A stretch of 64,000 nucleotides of DNA from Blasia pusilla (taxonomy: Eukaryota; Marchantiophyta; Marchantiopsida; Blasiales): the NCBI GenBank assembly GCA_050084515.1, contig CM114273.1:16740001-16804000 (forward strand), read 5' to 3'. This document shows, piece after piece, positions 13,845 through 26,085 of this stretch; positions within the stretch are counted from its first letter, which is position 1, and the number at the start of each line of letters is the position of its first letter. The notes under the pieces are model-generated. The model did not search any database and was not told where the DNA came from. It saw only the letters and a program-made list of their open reading frames with translations. The position numbers and the translations under genes were made by a program.

Positions 13845-14410
13845 ATTATCTGGCTCACAAAGACCAAAGTAGGGAAATCGTGAGAAACGATGTTCCCAAC
13901 GTAACTAACATGTCGTCGACCTCATCCGTCATCCCAAGATGAAGTTGCACCCTTATAGCCTAATGATCGTACGTCGACGCGATAAAACTCTACCTATTGC
14001 CTAACTAAGATGTGACAACACTTCCATTGGTCTGTCATTTTGACTTGAAACTCCATCAATGAATACAAAGGCGCCTAGGCTATGCCCTTTTTGACTTTTA
14101 TAGAATGAAATAAACTCAATCTACTTCAAAAAATGATCAACGTAACAACACATAATGATTGTGATATTCCATCAATAGTAAAGGTTTTGGGAAATCTAAA
14201 ATCCACTAGTAACCTATGTCCATGATCTGTATTGAATGTAACTATAGATTCATAGCATTGAAGAATGATCAAGCTCTATCACACACCATATATCTGACAA
14301 CAAAATATTGTACATTTTTTTGCAAGCCACACCATCAATATTTTTCATGGAGTAAGCTATATGTCCTCTTCACTAAAAATAATACAAACGATACTCCCAT
14401 TAAATCTTAA

Positions 14411-17400
14411 GGAAATTTTTTTAATGAGGAGAGTGGAAAATTTTAGGTTTTCTAATGAAGAGTTTATCAATTTTGATGAAGAACCATAACTTAGAATGAA
14501 AGAAGAAGATTTTCTAACATCAGAAATGCAAAGAAGATAAGTAATGACGAAGACAAAGTTATGGTATGATAAAGAGGATTTCTAAAATGAAGATGCGTTA
14601 AGATACAATAGTTTTCATGCGTATTAAAATAAGATGTAACAACCAAGTTTAGAAATGAGTCTTGAAAACCTCGAAGGTAGTGAAGAACTTGGATGTGTAG
14701 GGCTTCCGAGAGTAGCCCCCGGAAGAGTTTATTTTAGAGTATTGCAAGCATTTGAGAGGGGGATTATCATTGGAGAAGAGTTTAGAGCCTCACCGAAAGA
14801 GTGAGTCAAGTTGAACAAGATTGCATTATGGCGTCATGTTTAATATTGAAGAAGATCTATCTGCCAAATGATTGGAGTGGCATTTCTTGAAAGGTCAAGG
14901 AACTTTGAGTTAATACTCTGGTCAAGAGAATTGGAGATTTTGTGTGTAGAGTTGTTACAAAGATTCAAGAAGGAAATAGTTTCGAATCTAGACGATCCAG
15001 TAGCTGAAGAATTGGAATGCACAAATGTTGAACGAGATACATGGAATGAGCAACTGGGACATAATATGGAAATCACAAGAGATAATGAAGCATGTAGTGT
15101 TTAAAGAAATATCATAAATTCAAAGACTATGAATGGATATGAAGTCAAGGATATCATTGAGGAAGACTTTATGGTCGTTTTAAAAGTCTAGCATAGCATT
15201 TTTATCCTAAATTGGCCATCAAGAAGGCATGGTAATAATCTATAGACACATGTGGGAGGATACTCAACCAATTGGGATCATCACATCAAAGAAGTGATGT
15301 ATCAACATATCATCAACTCGTTAGAGAAGAAGGTCACGATTATATATTCAAACAAAGAACCTACATGAATATGACAGCAAACGTGTGGACTTTTTACAAT
15401 CTTCACAAAGATTGTATCAAGAACGAAGAACGAAGAATTTCTATGAAGACTCTAGATTCTTTGTAAAGACAAGGGTATTGAGACAAAGACCTTTTACAAT
15501 AATCTTTGTATGAAGATCTTTTGAGAGGATTATAGTAGAAGACAAAGACAAAAGTACGTCGTGAAGACATTGTTGGGAATTTGGATGAAGTGCTTGGTAA
15601 AATTATGAGGAGCAAAGACTTTTGAATAGGACTCTATGAGAGGATGTCTTGAAAACGTATTTTGTGAATATATCTTCGTGAAGACAGCCTTGGGAAAGAT
15701 AGGTAGTTAGCGAAGTAGACCTGTAGGAATAAATAGAGGTACGAGCGTAAATGCCTAAATCTTTAGAAGTTGGATTTATAGGGACTAGCTAGGGAGGCAG
15801 ATCATAATGGATCATGGAATTGGAAGTAGGAGAATCGATGATCTAGTTAGGTACTAAGAATCAGATGGGAAGGAAGTTGAATAGAAACCCTTTTACATGT
15901 TGAGAGGAGGAGGATGTAGGACTAGTATAAAAAGAGTGTAGGAAGCAATAGGTAGCATTTTGACCAATCCTTCTAGGGGAGGATATCATCATGGGTCAAC
16001 CACAACTACGAGGAGCTATATGTACATTCATTGTCTCGACGTATCGATGAGGCAACAAAGTTTCTATATTGACATCTTGTGCATTTGGAGGTGACGGTTT
16101 TGATTTGATTGGAGATGCATGAGTATGATGTTTGTGAGTAGTTGGGTCAAGAGGAATATAAGAGTTCTTGGATTAGTGATCGAATGTTGTCACACAAAGA
16201 GCATCTTGCAAAGATGGATTAAGTTCTACCCGGATAAGATCATTTTCTTGAAGTCTTCAAAGTGTGAGAATATATCATTTTTATTTAAAAACTCGATTTA
16301 TTCACTTGATAGAGGCATTATCCTTACTAGAGAGTGTGTATGAGAGGTATTTGATAATTCTAGAGAGAAGATTTGATGTGAGAACATAACTTCTTATACG
16401 TGAAGATCTCTGTACTTGCAGAATCAGCGAGAGAATTCTCGTGGTTCGTTTATTTGGAATAGTTGAGTGATAATTTAGTCCTCTCATGAGAAAATTATAA
16501 ACTTAACAATCAAAACATTGAATTTGTCAATCACTAAGACATTCCACATGACATCTTGATTAGGATTTTATTTTACAATAAAGAGATTAATTATTTGGTT
16601 TAGCCTTACCTATAGCATGTTGGCATATGTATTAAATGATTGAGTCACATATTGATTTGGCATATGACCAGGATTCTACAAACCAATGATGTTAATCCAC
16701 AACATTAGATAAGTAAAAGATATGGATGGAATGACACAACCAATAGTTGGATTTTATGATATGGCATGATAATTGGGATGGATAGTGACATTATATAATG
16801 CTACTATTCTCATTACAAATGACTCTAGTAAGATGGAACTTACTACTCAATCATAAGTGTGCTTGAATATCACTTAGATAATTTAAAAAATGCAAGTGCG
16901 ATGCTTTTAATTACACCTATGTAAACCCAATGGCCTTGAAAATTTCTCCCAACGTTTCCTCATATTTCACATGTGATAATTTTGAAACATTTGAAGATCA
17001 AAGATTCACAAAAAATCCTATTGTAATCTTGTGTATTGGTACAAGGAGGTTTAGTAAGTTCTTTGAGTAATATTATATTTTTACCATTGTATGGACTCGA
17101 GACTTTCATGAATGATGATCCCTTCCAAAGCCTTCTCCTTGGAAGAATTTGAATGGTTTAGATCATCCTATAAAATCCCTAAGACTCCAAATGAAATTAC
17201 TTTATGATGTCATGGTTCGTAATTTTAAGTCCATGGTTGGAGCTAAATTTTCATGAGAAGAACTTATGTATACTTACATCATGCATAGTGGCATATGCTC
17301 ACAAGAAACGTGAAGATTTAAGATGACCAAGGATGAAGTTGTTGGCAAAATGGCACTTGCTCGAAGGAAATTAGAAGGTATGTGCTTGGATTCTTGTTCA

Positions 17401-18332
17401 AGTTGTGGTACTTTCTTTGGGATTTTGCTACATATAGAATCAAATAATTAGATGTGCATGGATTTTGCGGAGAAAACCATGTTCTACAACTTCTTAAAGG
17501 TTTAGATATTACCTCTTGAGCTTGAGAATTGTGTGAAAATTGGGAATTCCAAATGCAAGTGTGATTTTTTTATTGCATGCATACGAACCGAATGGCCTTG
17601 AATTTCTCCTAACTTATCCTCATGGTCCACCTATGTCATTCACAAATGAATTATAAAATCCATAGTTTTCTTTAAATGTCATCACGCATCAAACCAATAG
17701 CCTAAGACCAAGCTTAACAAAAATATATATATATATATATATTTGCTCCATGGGCCCACTTATGCCCCACACTAGGTTACTCCCAACACATGATATCTCA
17801 TCAAACATCATGAGACTTTCCACATGGTCCTAAACTATAAGGACCTTATCCACCTTTAATTACCTAGTCCTCCATATGTAAAGTCTATCACTAAGCCATG
17901 TCACCACCAAGTTACACACAACTATCGGTGATGACACTCTATCCCAAGCACCATTCATATTGATGATTATACATACTAAAAAATAACTCACAAAACCCCC
18001 ATATTATTACCAATTTCAAATTGGCTTGTACAAAATGGATTTCTTCCAACACTCAAGTGTAAAATTGATGGGTTACAACATAAAGGCCCAACTAATATAT
18101 CATAAGACTTTGGACCCATCATCACAACGTATGCTCTCATAATGAATTTATTTATAGGGAATTATGGGTATACCAACACCATAGTAAACTACCGACTTAG
18201 GTGTTGATGGAGTGTCATGAATCATGATTGACCCTTGGAAACACATAAAGGGGAGAAATTCACACTTGTTGTTTTGATTATGTGATCGCCTATGCGACCT
18301 CTCAAGTTTTCCTAGATAATTAGTGGTGATGA
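14411..18332. other. AT-rich DNA, nothing recognised
   Basis: Several short open frames occur, for example 14868-15104 on the plus strand, but none carries a recognisable motif. A short (AT)n run lies near 17725-17745. The region precedes the chromovirus integrase remnant at 18333 and could contain older, unrecognisable retrotransposon sequence. Confidence 0.45.
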
Positions 18333-18620
18333 CATGGATTACCAAGGATTATTGTATTAGATCAAGATCCAAAGTTCACTAGTGCATTTTAGAAATATTT
18401 GTTCAGAAGGTTGAGAAAGAAGTTGAGCTTTAGCGTAACTTTTCATCCTCATGCATGATCAGAAGGACAGAAAAAACATAGTGAGTAACTTAGTTGTGAA
18501 CCAATACCTATGGAATTACGTAAGTGAAAACTAATGAGATTGTGTAAAGTGATTGAGCATGGTTGAGTACAATTATAATTGGACTGAAACTCTACAATTA
18601 GGGAATCTCCTTTCCTTTTG
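18333..18620 (+). pseudogene. Chromovirus integrase core, left half
   Basis: Translating the plus strand gives a decayed Ty3/gypsy integrase core. It starts near HGLPRIIVLDQDPKFTSAF, the second catalytic aspartate region, continues with the FHPHA stretch that normally reads HPQTDGQTER, and then VEYNYNWTETLQLGNLL, the tract before the YGxxP motif. Several in-frame stops are present. The gene is cut at 18620 by copy A of the DNMT element and resumes at 26456. The first catalytic aspartate and the zinc finger are not recognisable upstream. Confidence 0.75.
18617..18620. repeat. 4-bp target-site duplication, left (TTTG)
   Basis: Left copy of the duplication flanking element A; the right copy (TTCG) is at 26456-26459. 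They differ by one C/T change. Removing one copy restores the chromovirus reading frame across the insertion. Confidence 0.7.
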
Positions 18621-18724
18621 TGTCGTGCGAATCCACATCGTCATACAACATACATCGCTGACATACCATACTCACATACATACATAACATAGACGAGAGC
18701 ATCCACAAACATAAGTGTACCACA
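18621..18724 (-). repeat. Module B2 of copy A (outer)
   Basis: A 104-bp repeat whose plus strand starts TGTCGTGCGAATCC and ends AAGTGTACCACA. It forms the outer 3' end of the element and differs from the inner copy at 19097-19200 at only two positions. Confidence 0.9.
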
Positions 18725-19096
18725 ACTGAAATACGTGAAAGACCTACCGTCATAAAACACGTATAAAATCACATACAATCGAGTCAAACCCATTCCACGA
18801 TGGGAGAATCTAGGTCGAAGCTTGCGGGAAACACCATAGCCAAGAGCTCTACTCACTACCAAGACTAACTCCCAACGCAATAGGCTCAACTCAAAGAACT
18901 GACTGTTCTTTGGGTGCACTCCACACTATATCCTCCAACCTAAGAGCGGGCCCTATTGGGAAAGTCACCCCCAACTGAGTAACCCCCAACCCTATGTATG
19001 AAACCACATCTCTACCTAGCCACTACGGTCCTACATAAGGTATGGCCTCTACTAGCACACTATACTCTACGACATAATCCGTATGGTCATGATAGC
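18725..19096 (-). repeat. Module A2 of copy A
   Basis: About 370 bp lying between B1 and B2, matching module A1 at 26086-26455 almost throughout. It shares the long block around GGGAGAATCTAGGTCGAAGC. A two-base GC spacer separates its TATCATGACC start from the end of B1. Confidence 0.9.
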
Positions 19097-19200
19097 TGTC
19101 GTGCGAATCCACATCGTCATACAACATACATCGCTGACATACCAAACTCACATACATACATAACATAGACGAGAGCATCCAGAAACATAAGTGTACCACA
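19097..19200 (-). repeat. Module B1 of copy A (inner)
   Basis: A 104-bp near-identical copy of B2. On the minus strand it begins TGTGGTACACTT almost directly after the polypurine tract and ends GCACGACA. Confidence 0.9.
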
Positions 19201-19201
19201 A

Positions 19202-19215
19202 CTCGCCCCCCCTAA
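19202..19215 (-). promoter_or_regulatory. Polypurine tract of copy A
   Basis: Minus-strand TTAGGGGGGGCGAG immediately precedes module B1. The same G-rich motif (CTAGGGGGGCGA or a close variant) precedes module B in copies C, D and E. It would prime plus-strand DNA synthesis. Confidence 0.7.
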
Positions 19216-19376
19216 TTGGAGGTTAGATCCCTCTAACTCCCAGGTAGCCCTATACATCTACTACATGCTATACACCTTCGTGGGTGCACGAATCAGAAGG
19301 CCGGGTGCTAGGTTGCCCCATCGTTAGTCGCACATCTATAATCCATATCATGCAAAGATCAAGTCATCTACCTCTC

Positions 19377-20475
19377 CTAAATACATCGAGGATAAACCCA
19401 CCTTCCTAGTAGGAACAACATCCATACGTGGAGTCAAACACATCATGTGCCAACCCCTAGAACACCGATCACACACCAACATACGGGCTGCGTTACCAGC
19501 AGACCCACACAACATGCACCTCAAGCTCGCACGTATCATGGCTAAGCTTGGGTCAATAGTACCATCCACATTTGGAAGATGACATGGCGCACAATTACGC
19601 ACATGGTCGTTCCAAACAACTCCATCACGACCCTCCAACATGAGAACTCCAGAAGCTAATACCTCGTGCACTCGTAAAATAGTGCAGTCTGCCGTCACAT
19701 CCAACGTTGTCGGTGCAATCTGCTGCAAATAGACATAGTCCCCCACATGGAACCTACGAATCGATGGTCGATAACCTCCACCCCGAATGGTTGCATACCG
19801 CAACGTATCTCTATGTTGAGCAATGGCAAGATTCTCAAAGGTTGTTGGCATAACTCTCCGAAAGCGCTCTGCCCGCTGAGAACACACCCTCATCCACATC
19901 TCTGGGTCATCAAGGTTCACCACCTCACTAGACTCCCGACCAATTCTTTGCTTTGGCAAGTCCGGATCTCGCCGTATAATGTAAAAATAAGATGAGAAGG
20001 AAGCCAAGGATGCTTGGCGACTAAACCTATACCCCATGGCTAACCATGGCTACTGAATATCCCTGTCTCCAAGATGCCCCTTATGTAGGCCATACTTGCG
20101 CAATGCCCTCTTCACTGTCTGAACCACACGCTAAGCCAAACCATCCGCCTCTTGATGATCTCGAGACGTGGTCCGATGATCGATCAACGCCTTGTCATAC
20201 AAGACCTAAAACTCACCTTGAAACTCTGTACCCTGGTCTGTCAGCACTTCAGCTGGTGCACCAAAATGACTAAACACTCTATCAAGAAACACGTACGCCG
20301 TTCCCTCACTTGCCTTGTCAGGTAATGCCACCAACTCAATCCACTTGGAGAAGTGCTCCTTCATGCTAAAGGCAAAACAACTCCTATAAGCACGTAGGAA
20401 CTGTGTCAAGCGTCGTTTCTCACCTCCCGTAAGCTTGGGCCCGAGTAATGGTTCCCAAGTCTCCTCCACTGGCAC
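19377..20475 (-). pseudogene. Integrase core and PHD finger of copy A, fused to the start of RT
   Basis: The frame starting at 20475 begins with the N-terminal lead of reverse transcriptase (ETWEPLLGPKLTGG, then FAFSMK). It runs straight into the integrase core at HFSKWIELVALPDKASEG, so an in-frame deletion has removed the rest of RT, RNase H and the integrase zinc finger. The second catalytic Asp is visible in VLTDQGTEF. Three in-frame stops follow, one replacing the catalytic Glu position in DGLA-stop-RVV. The frame then opens from 20037, with an SH3-like tail (FHVGDYVYLQ, residues 96-105) and a PHD finger: C174, C177, C189, C192, H197, C200 of that frame. The final Cys pair lies in another frame as WVYPRC, with one Cys changed to Tyr. 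The gene ends at 19377. Confidence 0.8.
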
Positions 20476-20739
20476 ACTAGAGGGAGAGGACGATGCTACG
20501 CAATCCCCTCACAAGATGGTACACCCTTAGCTACACCATCATCTGAGCAAATAACTCATCCACCAGCATGAGCAACCAACTCCACATGCCCAGCCATTAC
20601 ATCCCATTTACTCCAAGGATGCAAAATACTACTCTCCTCACCCCCAGCCGATGCCTCTACCGTCCCGGTAGCCATCGAGCTCATTACAAGGGGTGGAAGA
20701 CCCTGAACATAGTCGAAGTCGTATTTGCTCGGCCATACC

Positions 20740-21722
20740 AAGACTCAAAATCCAAGTCAAACAATTCAGGTCCATGGCCCGACCCAACACATGACGTCGT
20801 GAAGCCTCGAAATGGAAGCAAATTTGTCACACTGAAGCAAATCCCATCGCACGCTCTCTCTCATCAGCATTAGGCTCCACCAACTGTCGCACACGAGAAA
20901 CCCATACAAGCCCGGGACCACCTTCCCTGTAGGCATGTGACGAGGGAAAACTCACAAATATGGGTAGTGCCATCCTAGGCTGGCCCACACGGTTCACCAC
21001 TGCCATGGGTGACCGATCAATAACCCTCACCACTTGAGAAAGTCGCCCAATATCAAAGATACTATCCAGTGTAAGGTAAGGATGCCACTGCACTGCATCA
21101 TATGCTTGACGTAGAACCTCCCTAGGCAACAAGTTTGTCCACCACAAGCGTGGACGATGTGCACGGGAGCGAACTTGCGCGACATCCAACAACACCGCTG
21201 GTCCACTCCAAGACCGCACCTTATGAACACTCGCCATCATCCGGGTCCGAGTATCACCCAACAATGGAACATTCTCGAGAATGTAAGCTGGAGCACGTGC
21301 CTGATGAACCTAAAGATGTCTTAACACCCGTAACATCTCCCAAAACAATCGAGACCTAGGGTCGTGTAATCCCTCACCACGACCAGCACGTGTATGACCC
21401 TGACATGGCCATCCCGCAATCACCAAATCCACACGACCAACCCTCTCAAGGTCCTGCGCCCCCAACAATGCAATGTGTGACGACAAAGCACGCTGGTACC
21501 CACGAATAGCTGATGGCGGCAACAACTCACGATATCTCCGCATCAACTGACCAATATGTCGGGATAAGACTCTTTGGGCTGTCTCATCTCGCTCCACATA
21601 CACGTATCTCCGCACAGGAATACCGGCATGCAACCCTGCATTCAAACCAGTGCTAATCCCACCAAAGAGATCTAACACACAAATGCCCTCCGGCGGATAC
21701 TGCCATACAATGGGTGTAGTAT
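20740..21722 (-). pseudogene. C5-cytosine DNA methyltransferase domain of copy A
   Basis: The domain lies in the same open frame as the protease (22431 down to 21310), from about residue 238. Motif I is VLDLFGGISTGL (residues 252-263), the motif II acidic residue is E280 in YVYVERDE, and the catalytic motif IV is AGWPCQG with Cys343. A stop follows LRVLRHL, where copy B reads LRQLQ. The frame then continues with motif VI (ILENV), motif VIII (SRAHRPRLWWTNLLP), motif IX (ERERAMGF) and, after another stop, motif X (LGRAMDLNCLTWIL). The order and the HRPRLWWTNLL motif suggest a DNMT3/DRM-like de novo enzyme rather than a bacterial Dcm type. It would transfer a methyl group from SAM to cytosine C5. 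All diagnostic residues survive, but the two stops make this copy a pseudogene. Confidence 0.85.
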
Positions 21723-21979
21723 CCAAAGGGGATAACCCAACTGGACCAGAAGTAGGAGTCCGCCGTGGGGCCTCCTGTTCCTCGTGAGGTATAACAGCCT
21801 CACACCAAGCCTCCTGCACTAGGCGATCAGCCTCCTGCCGTAGTGCACCGCCTGATCTTCGAAGTGGCACATCCAACGATGAGGATGCCACTGCTGCAAA
21901 ACTAGGGACCTCCTCATGCACAGGAGAATCCATAGCAGAAACATTACCCTCCAAAAAGTCTCGTGGCCAAGTGACTACT

Positions 21980-22779
21980 CCACTAAAACCAGCCACAGAT
22001 GTTAACGATGTTGGGGAAGACCCTCCTGATCGAGCCCCATAAATAAATCTCACAGGAACTTGGCTCATACGTCCATCCCCGTACTTCCAACCAGGTCTAT
22101 AAGACGCTGTCTCAGTCCAGTAATCCATCTGAAAACCCATCGGGTACAATACTGCTCCTCCAACTAGTACATCATACGACTCGGCTGATGTGACCACTAC
22201 AAGTACTCCCAACCGGGAGCTATCAGTCGCATGATCTGGTCTTAACTGTACAAAAAACTTCTCCCGTGTCATGAATTGAGACCTATCATTGGCTCCTCCA
22301 AGTAATGTTTGAATCTGGAATGGGCAAGGCTCAAGCTCTAACCTCCGAATACCCAAACCAATACATATCGCCTTTCCCAACATCAAAGGTTGGGCACCAG
22401 AGTCTAACAAGACTCTATCTGGTCTATACACTTGTCATCTAGGACTCACCAATCGAAATATCCCACTCCGATTGTCCAACATACATACACCAGGTGTAAG
22501 CCTCTCACGATCAATGGCTGGCCGGGCTGGTAATGCATCCATCTTCACCGTTGTTGCCTGCCAAGTAGCATTGGTACTCAATGCTACACCTGACATAGAG
22601 GGCCACTCCACCGCAACACCCTCATCCACCTCAGCACGTGTAGCAGTAATACCCCCATGTTCACACAACGTGGCTACTATCTGAAAAACATGAGCTAAGT
22701 CAACTCCTAAAGCCATCAGTTCCGTGGCCGAAAACAATGGGGATTCGTGGCGAAAACAATGGGGATCCCAACGGCTCAA
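21980..22779 (-). pseudogene. Retropepsin-like aspartic protease of copy A
   Basis: The pol frame opens at 22779, one base back from the gag frame, which ends in TGA at 22776-22778. One stop lies at about 22432, and the frame then reads RVLLDSGAQPLML, the DSG active site of a retropepsin. About 75 residues later comes ESYDVLVGGAVLYPMGF, matching the hydrophobic-Gly segment of gypsy proteases. The protease leads without a break into the methyltransferase domain, about 130 residues of low-complexity linker separating them. It would process Gag-Pol by dimerising. The upstream part (22435-22779) has no clear domain. Confidence 0.8.
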
Positions 22780-24581
22780 TAGGCTGCGTTCTCAAGTTTG
22801 CCATCCTTTATGGGCATCCATGATAACTTATTGGTTTCACGGATCTTTGCATCCGATATGTCTACTACACGCGATGTAGATGCCTCGATCCCCAATGTCG
22901 GCTCAATAGGTCTATTCAATAGGAAAGCGAGGGGAACCATGGATGGAGTCCTAAGTTCCTCAGACAACAAGAATGACTGGGGAAGCCTAGCCTGCCTCCC
23001 AATCTCACCCCTCTGTGGGTCCAACTCCACAGTAGCATCACGTGGATCTAACGCTCGAGTGGCTCCTCTCGTAACTGTAGCTGATGCCTCAACCTGTGCT
23101 GCACTCGCCATATAAGAGAGATCATCCCCTCCATAAGAGGTGGAAGCCCCTGCTCCCAAACTTGATCTATGCTGGATACCAGCCATAGTAGCCAACTTTT
23201 GCTCCAACTGCTCAATCCTGGCAGCCATAGTTGACTGTGTCGTAATGGTAGGGGTAGCCACCATAGGCTCTCTAACCACTGGTCCACCTCTACCACCCCT
23301 ACCACCTCTACCACCTCGGCCTCTCGGAGCTACTCCACCACGGCCGCGGCCTGATCTCAACTCTGGATGAAGATCAAAGCAACGCTCTCGAGGATGACCT
23401 TGTCTCCCGCAATGATCACACTGAGTTGGGGCCGACTGAGGCCCATCCTCCAATGTCCGTCTCCCATCCTCTTGGGGATAAAGCTTCCTAACATGATCAC
23501 CTCCACATGTCCAACATGAATGTCCTTGCTACGGGACAGCAAATGAAGGCAATGGTCTCTGCGCAAGTGTCCCTCTAGGACCTGACTGAGGTCGTGTGTA
23601 CCCCCCACCACTCCCACTACTACTACCACCACCACTACTACGAGACTGTGAGGTGGGCTACTGAACACGGGAAGTAGTTGTTGTATCCCTATTGAATGCG
23701 GATGTCACCACTCTCTCCTTCACCATGTTAAGCTCAATCTTCTCAGATAGAGCAAACACATGGGTCAATGTGGGTGTATCATCACTCATAAGAGTAGCAT
23801 CACGTACCCTGCGGTGCAACTCTCTGTCCAAGATCCCATACCAAAACTCGACTGCCTGAGCCTCAGTCACACCCTGGGTAACTGAAATCAAGCGTCGCAT
23901 ACGAGTGTATGCCTCACAAAGACTCTCACCAGTCTTTCGCTCAAATTCCTGAAGACTCCTGCAACCGGGCTGAACGATGGTGGGGCACTAGTACCTCCAC
24001 TAGTATCCCCACTGGTACCTCCATGGGTACCCCCACTCCGGCTCGTACTCGTACCACTCAACGTCGGGCTGGCTGGCATAGTAGGAGCACTACTACCAAT
24101 ACCACCATGGGTGATAGACACATAGCCTGGAGACCAATATTGTCTCCACGCCTCAATCTCAGCACCATGGTCCTTCCTAAACTCATGATAATCGTCCATG
24201 GGTGGTCCCTCCGAGTGTTGAAACAACCCCTTCCAAGCCAAGAAGGGTGTAAACAACGTGGCGTTCCGCAACATCTGCATCACACCACGTATCAAACTCC
24301 TGTATGAAGTCCTCCAACTCAATGGTGCCCACTGCACCCGAGTATTGTCGTGGGCCCTTCATGGTCCCATATATCATGTCCATGTCCCAAATCAATGGAG
24401 CTGCAACACTCGATAACAACGTAGAAGACTCGGTGTTTGGAACACCCTCGTCCTCCTCTTCATCAACCGCCGAAAGTGGAAAAGGTAGCCGATACCTCAA
24501 TTCACTCCATGTGAAACCACCACTGTCTGCACCACGGTCCCCAAACAGACCACCAGACAGCTCCGTGATGACCAACGTCGA
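22776..24581 (-). pseudogene. Gag of copy A with RGG box
   Basis: The gag frame is interrupted by a region read in another frame (about 24250 to 23950) and by stops near 23658 and 23530. The core contains the gag segment with RLISVTQGVTEAQAVEFW. The nucleocapsid part has a knuckle that has lost its last Cys (CWTCGGDH) and an intact CCHC knuckle at C12, C15, H20 and C25 of the frame that starts at 23453. Directly after it comes an Arg/Gly-rich tract (about residues 33-60, repeated RGG), not seen in copies B or C, and then a coiled-coil-like IEQLEQKLATMAG. No ATG is visible at the expected start. Gag would package element RNA in cytoplasmic particles. Confidence 0.75.
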
Positions 24582-24612
24582 TGCCGCACCACCACTAAAT
24601 TACCACCACTAA

Positions 24613-26085
24613 GTAACCAAGTGACATCGATGTCGCTGTACTATTCTAGCTCTACTAGCTATGGGTGTAGGCAACCTAACCTGTCAGCACCACAAGAAGC
24701 CTCCCACGGTCTACTCGTCATCACTCCAGCCTCACTACCGGTAGCACACAGGAGTAACACTACTCTGGAAATCAGCGTCAACCCTAAAAATGGGCGCGCA
24801 AGCAAGAAGCAACGATGGAGGGGATCCAAACACAAGAAGTCCAACAAAAACCCTCCAATCGCAAATGGAAATCAACGTAATACAATCCACCAAACGTGGC
24901 ACCCCCTGAATCCACAGAACCCACTACACAATTCTAACGCAATAGCTACTCCGCCGGGGGTCGATGACGTGCTAGTCGGACTCTTAGCACCTGAAAATAT
25001 CACCTGTATGGAGAGGCTACACCGTAGTATGCGCTAGAGGTCCATCAACCAAAAAACTCGAGATGCATAAAATGCCTAACACATCTCCGTACAACACCAA
25101 ATGAGCTATACCAGTGTGTACACTGGCATAGTTAAGAACTGAGCAGTTAAGCGTCTTCCAGGCATAATAGCCCAAAGATGGGTGACCAGTTATGCAACAC
25201 CCAAATCACAAATCTTGCAAAAACAGCCTCACGCCCAAGCTAGCAAGCTTGCTTGCTTGCTCCTTACTCCTTACTCCGCCTCTCACGCCCACTCGCCCCG
25301 AGCTACCTCGAGTTGCCTCGAGTTGCCTCAAGCCTCAAAACGCCGAGACATGCCCCATTCGCCATGCTTCGCTATGGAGAGAGGCCCAACCAAGGCACCC
25401 CCAATGGGATAGGCATCTCCAAAAATGAATGAGTCACCAACCAACCAGACCCTCTGATCCGTTGTCCACCATAGCTATCTTATATATATCATGACCTAGA
25501 GCTAGTCCGAAAAATTTTGATCAGCAATTACTCCACAAATCCTCAACCAAAATTGAATCTATTTCAACCAAAATTCAATTCACCACCATAGCTATCTCTC
25601 CACAAAAAATCAGCTACAACCGAGCTTTGTACTCCGAGCTAAAAATCAGATAAACTTGTTGTCCATACACCTCCAGAATCGCAAATCCGACAGCGCTCCT
25701 GCCCACTTTCATGCACGCAGAAATCCGCAACGCTCCACACACTCGAGTAGATAGCTTCATATGAGATCACAATACAAGCAATAACAGGAACCTCTCACCC
25801 GATCTGGATAAACTTCAACAGAGCTTCCGCACTCCAAGCTCTCCACATCAGAAAACCGTCGAACACGAACCAGAATCTTCAATCCTTGATAACTTCCAAC
25901 TCCCTTGATGAAATCTGGCGATCTAAAGCACATTGGAAAGCTCTCAACAAGGCGCTTCTTTTCCAACCAGCCACGCACCATATTCCTACCTCGAACATAG
26001 GCCACAAGCCACGAACATCCATGGCTGAGTACACAATCCTACCGATCCACAACCGAAGCTACCATCGATCTACTCTAGTTCTTTG
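24613..26085 (-). other. Leader (untranslated) region of copy A
   Basis: About 1.47 kb between module A1 and gag with no long open frame on the element strand. Copy B has a leader of similar length. It contains the 5S rRNA-like stretch at 25102-25205. I could not match the bases next to A1 to a tRNA primer-binding site. Confidence 0.6.
25102..25205 (+). pseudogene. 5S rRNA-like sequence
   Basis: On the plus strand this stretch follows plant 5S rRNA closely. ATACCAG is near the start, GAACTGAGCAGTTAAGCG covers the start of the internal promoter (box A), and AGATGGGTGACC covers the box C core, with spacing close to that of the gene. The 3' part has diverged. It is antisense to copy A. The box C-like core is also present, more diverged, in the leaders of copy B (near 46670-46710) and copy C (near 63320-63350), so it seems to belong to the element family. 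It may be a relic of a 5S-derived SINE or of RNA capture, and a TFIIIA/Pol III promoter role is possible but unproven. Confidence 0.7.
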
